Shown in pieces: positions 61,757 to 64,000 of a stretch of 64,000 nucleotides of DNA. The notes under the pieces were generated by a model, which was not told where the DNA came from, did no database searches, and saw only the letters and a list, made by a program, of their open reading frames with translations. Each line of letters opens with the position of its first letter. Positions within the stretch are counted from its first letter, which is position 1. The DNA comes from an uncultured Flavobacteriaceae bacterium (GTDB taxonomy: Bacteria > Bacteroidota > Bacteroidia > Flavobacteriales > Flavobacteriaceae): the NCBI GenBank assembly GCA_905479475.1, contig CAJQMT010000004.1:61865-125864 (forward strand), given 5' to 3'. Made by a program: the position numbers and the translations under genes.

Positions 61757-63235
61757 ATGAGTAAAAAATTAACGAAACGAAGCGAAGATTATTCAAAATG
61801 GTACAATGAGTTGGTGGTCAAAGCGGACTTGGCAGAAAACTCAGCGGTCAGAGGATGCATGGTAATTAAGCCCTACGGATATGCTATTTGGGAAAAAATG
61901 CAAAAAGCCTTGGATGAAATGTTCAAAGAAACAGGTCATGAGAATGCTTATTTTCCATTGTTAGTGCCTAAAAGTTTGTTTGAGGCAGAAGAGAGGAATG
62001 CAGCAGGTTTTGCCAAAGAGTGTGCAGTGGTTACCCATTACCGCTTGAAAAACAACCCGGACAAAGAAGGGAAGTTGATGGTGGATCCCAATGCCAAATT
62101 GGAAGAAGAATTGGTTATTCGTCCTACAAGCGAAGCGATTATTTGGAACACTTACAAAGGTTGGATTCAGTCTTATCGTGATTTGCCTTTGTTGGTGAAT
62201 CAATGGGCGAACGTGATGCGCTGGGAAATGCGAACACGTTTGTTTTTGAGAACTGCGGAGTTTTTATGGCAGGAAGGGCATACAGCGCATGCAACGGAGC
62301 AAGAAGCGGTGGCGGAGACGACAAAGATGCAAGGAGTGTATGCTGATTTTGCTGAAAACTTTATGGCAATGCCAGTTGTCAAAGGAGTCAAAACAGAGAG
62401 CGAACGTTTTGCGGGAGCAAAAGACACCTATACCATCGAAGCCTTGATGCAAGACGGAAAAGCTTTGCAGGCAGGAACTTCTCACTTTTTGGGACAGAAT
62501 TTTGCGGAAGCTTTTGATGTTAAGTTTACCAACAAACAAGGAAAGCAAGAATATGTTTGGGCTTCTTCATGGGGTGTTTCGACCCGTTTGATAGGTGGTT
62601 TGATTATGACGCATTCGGATGATTTTGGTTTGGTGTTGCCGCCCAAATTAGCACCGATTCAAGTGGTCATTGTTCCGATATATAGGAATGAGGAGCAGCT
62701 GGATGCCATTTCTGAAAAAGCAAATACTATTGTAAAATCCTTGAAAGCAAAAGGAATATCAGTCAAGTTTGATTCGAGAGACACGCACAAGCCGGGATGG
62801 AAATTTGCAGAATACGAATTGAAAGGAGTGCCTTTGCGAATTGCTATGGGACCAAGAGATTTGGAAAATGGGACTTTGGAACTGGCGAGAAGAGATACTT
62901 TAAAAAAGGAAAGTGTTCCACAGGACGGAATTGAAGATAGGATAGAAGGTTTGTTAGTTGAAATTCAAGAGAGTTTGTATAAAAAAGCACTTGACTACAG
63001 AAATGAACATATTACTGAAGTGGATAATTTTGAGGACTTTCAAGAAGTTTTAGATAGCAAAGGAGGTTTTGTTTCGGCGCATTGGGATGGAACTACAGCA
63101 ACGGAAGACAAGATCAAAGAATTGACAAAAGCAACCATTCGTTGCATTGCATTGGATGCTAAAAATGAAGCTGGAAAATGTGTGTATTCAGGGGCCTTTT
63201 CGAAGAAGAGGGTTCTTTTTGCAAAAGCTTATTGA
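61757..63235 (+). CDS. proS: Proline--tRNA ligase
   Basis: [19 protein letters not shown]...[16 protein letters not shown]...[17 protein letters not shown]. Confidence 0.97.
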   Translation: MSKKLTKRSEDYSKWYNELVVKADLAENSAVRGCMVIKPYGYAIWEKMQKALDEMFKETGHENAYFPLLVPKSLFEAEERNAAGFAKECAVVTHYRLKNNPDKEGKLMVDPNAKLEEELVIRPTSEAIIWNTYKGWIQSYRDLPLLVNQWANVMRWEMRTRLFLRTAEFLWQEGHTAHATEQEAVAETTKMQGVYADFAENFMAMPVVKGVKTESERFAGAKDTYTIEALMQDGKALQAGTSHFLGQNFAEAFDVKFTNKQGKQEYVWASSWGVSTRLIGGLIMTHSDDFGLVLPPKLAPIQVVIVPIYRNEEQLDAISEKANTIVKSLKAKGISVKFDSRDTHKPGWKFAEYELKGVPLRIAMGPRDLENGTLELARRDTLKKESVPQDGIEDRIEGLLVEIQESLYKKALDYRNEHITEVDNFEDFQEVLDSKGGFVSAHWDGTTATEDKIKELTKATIRCIALDAKNEAGKCVYSGAFSKKRVLFAKAY

Positions 63236-63261
63236 GAATTGTGAAAAAAAAGTAAAATTTG

Positions 63262-63292
63262 TTTGCAGAAATTGAAATGTCGTGTATCTTTG
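63262..63292 (+). promoter_or_regulatory. Putative promoter (TTTG, 19-bp spacer, TATCTTTG) upstream of tRNA-Glu
   Basis: Exact match to the TTTG / TAnnTTTG layout. Confidence 0.6.
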
Positions 63293-63376
63293 CAACCGCA
63301 AATCGAAAGAGCTGCAGGCGTTTTTTTAAATAGTGAATAAGTCAAAGTAGAAAACTTAAAATAATTGCAAAAATTA

Positions 63377-63408
63377 TTTTGTCAGTTGTAAAAAAGATTC
63401 TATTTTTG
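63377..63408 (+). promoter_or_regulatory. Second putative promoter (TTTTG, 19-bp spacer, TATTTTTG) just upstream of tRNA-Glu
   Basis: Exact match to the TTTG / TAnnTTTG layout, about 25 bp before the tRNA. Confidence 0.6.
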
Positions 63409-63432
63409 CCTCGCTTTGAAAAGCAACCAAAT

Positions 63433-63504
63433 GGTCCGTTCGTCTAGGGGTTAGGACGCCAGGTTTTCATCCTGGTAACAGGGGTTCGATTCCCCTACGG
63501 ACTA
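63433..63504 (+). tRNA. tRNA-Glu, anticodon TTC
   Basis: GGTCCGTTCGTCTAGGGGTTAGGACGCCAGGTTTTCATCCTGGTAACAGGGGTTCGATTCCCCTACGGACTA cloverleaf. Confidence 0.97.
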
Positions 63505-63534
63505 CGAAAAATTAAGTTTTTAAAACAGTTTATT

Positions 63535-63786
63535 ATGGCAAACCATAAGTCAGCATTGAAAAGAATTAGAAGCGACCGCGAAAAGCAGTTGAGAAACAAA
63601 TACCAGCACAAAACAACCAGAAATGCTGTTAGGAGTTTGAGAGCACTTACAGATAAAAAAGAGGCAGAAATATTGCTTCCTTCTGTAGTAGCGAAATTGC
63701 AAAAACTTGCAAAAAACAACATCATCCACAAAAACAAAGCTGCCAACTTGCAAGCGAAGTTGACCAAGCATGTTGCGGCCTTGTAA
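63535..63786 (+). CDS. rpsT: 30S ribosomal protein S20
   Basis: MANHKSALKRIRSDREKQLRNKYQHKTTRNAVRSLRALTDK...NIIHKNKAANLQAKLTKHVAAL. Confidence 0.97.
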   Translation: MANHKSALKRIRSDREKQLRNKYQHKTTRNAVRSLRALTDKKEAEILLPSVVAKLQKLAKNNIIHKNKAANLQAKLTKHVAAL

Positions 63787-63804
63787 ATTGTTGTCAAAAA
63801 AAAT

Positions 63805-63842
63805 TAAAAAAAACCTCAAAATTTATTTTGAGGTTTTTTTTT
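63805..63842 (+). terminator. Rho-independent terminator after rpsT
   Basis: AAAAAAAACCTCAAAA TTTA TTTTGAGGTTTTTTTTT. Confidence 0.9.
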
Positions 63843-63915
63843 GCAAAGAATATTTTTGTGATAAGCATGAATTTGTAAGTAATTTTAAGTTGTTGCCTCC
63901 ACTAAAAACACACCG

Positions 63916-64000
63916 AACTTCTTAGAAGTTAGGCATCTGCTTGTCGGGATGACAGGATTTAGAGAATCCTTTTACATCGTGTTTGTTGCAAATAGATGCC
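63916..64000. repeat. Nested inverted repeats at window end, possibly an intergenic repeat or structured RNA
   Basis: AACTTCT-T-AGAAGTT palindrome; GGCATCT...AGATGCC outer arms enclosing TGTC-GGGAT-GACA and GGATT-TAGAG-AATCC. Confidence 0.4.

Overview
This window is a stretch of chromosome from a Bacteroidota genome, most likely Flavobacteriaceae, judging by protein families, TAnnTTTG-type promoters and gene order. It is almost entirely core or housekeeping content: ligA (partial), an ABC-F ATPase, glmM, dnaX, holA, an assimilatory sulfate reduction and siroheme operon (Rrf2 regulator, cysH, cysD, cysN, sulfite reductase, cobA, met8-like, FAD reductase, ferredoxin), apbE, map, gpmI, alaS, rpe, rpoD, pnp, rpsO, accD, fbaA, a BamA/TamA-like protein, menG/ubiE, a NifU-like protein, proS, rpsT, tRNA-Gly(TCC) and tRNA-Glu(TTC). 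I see no CRISPR array, transposase, prophage block or biosynthetic cluster. The best candidates for a second look are: (1) dnaX is split by an 11-A run, with the tau C-terminus open in the -1 frame, so it is either programmed slippage/frameshifting or a homopolymer error; (2) an unlisted 33-aa peptide with 11 Cys directly upstream of a SigZ-type sigma factor; (3) a 17-bp CCTA-N9-TAGG-like motif present three times around the Rrf2 gene and the cys operon promoter; (4) a HEPN-like domain fused to the C-terminus of the sulfite reductase; (5) a sigma54-like -24/-12 element upstream of the Bax-inhibitor-like gene; (6) a solitary divergent CI/Cro-like pair beside ligA. All identifications come from reading the sequence; no database search was run.
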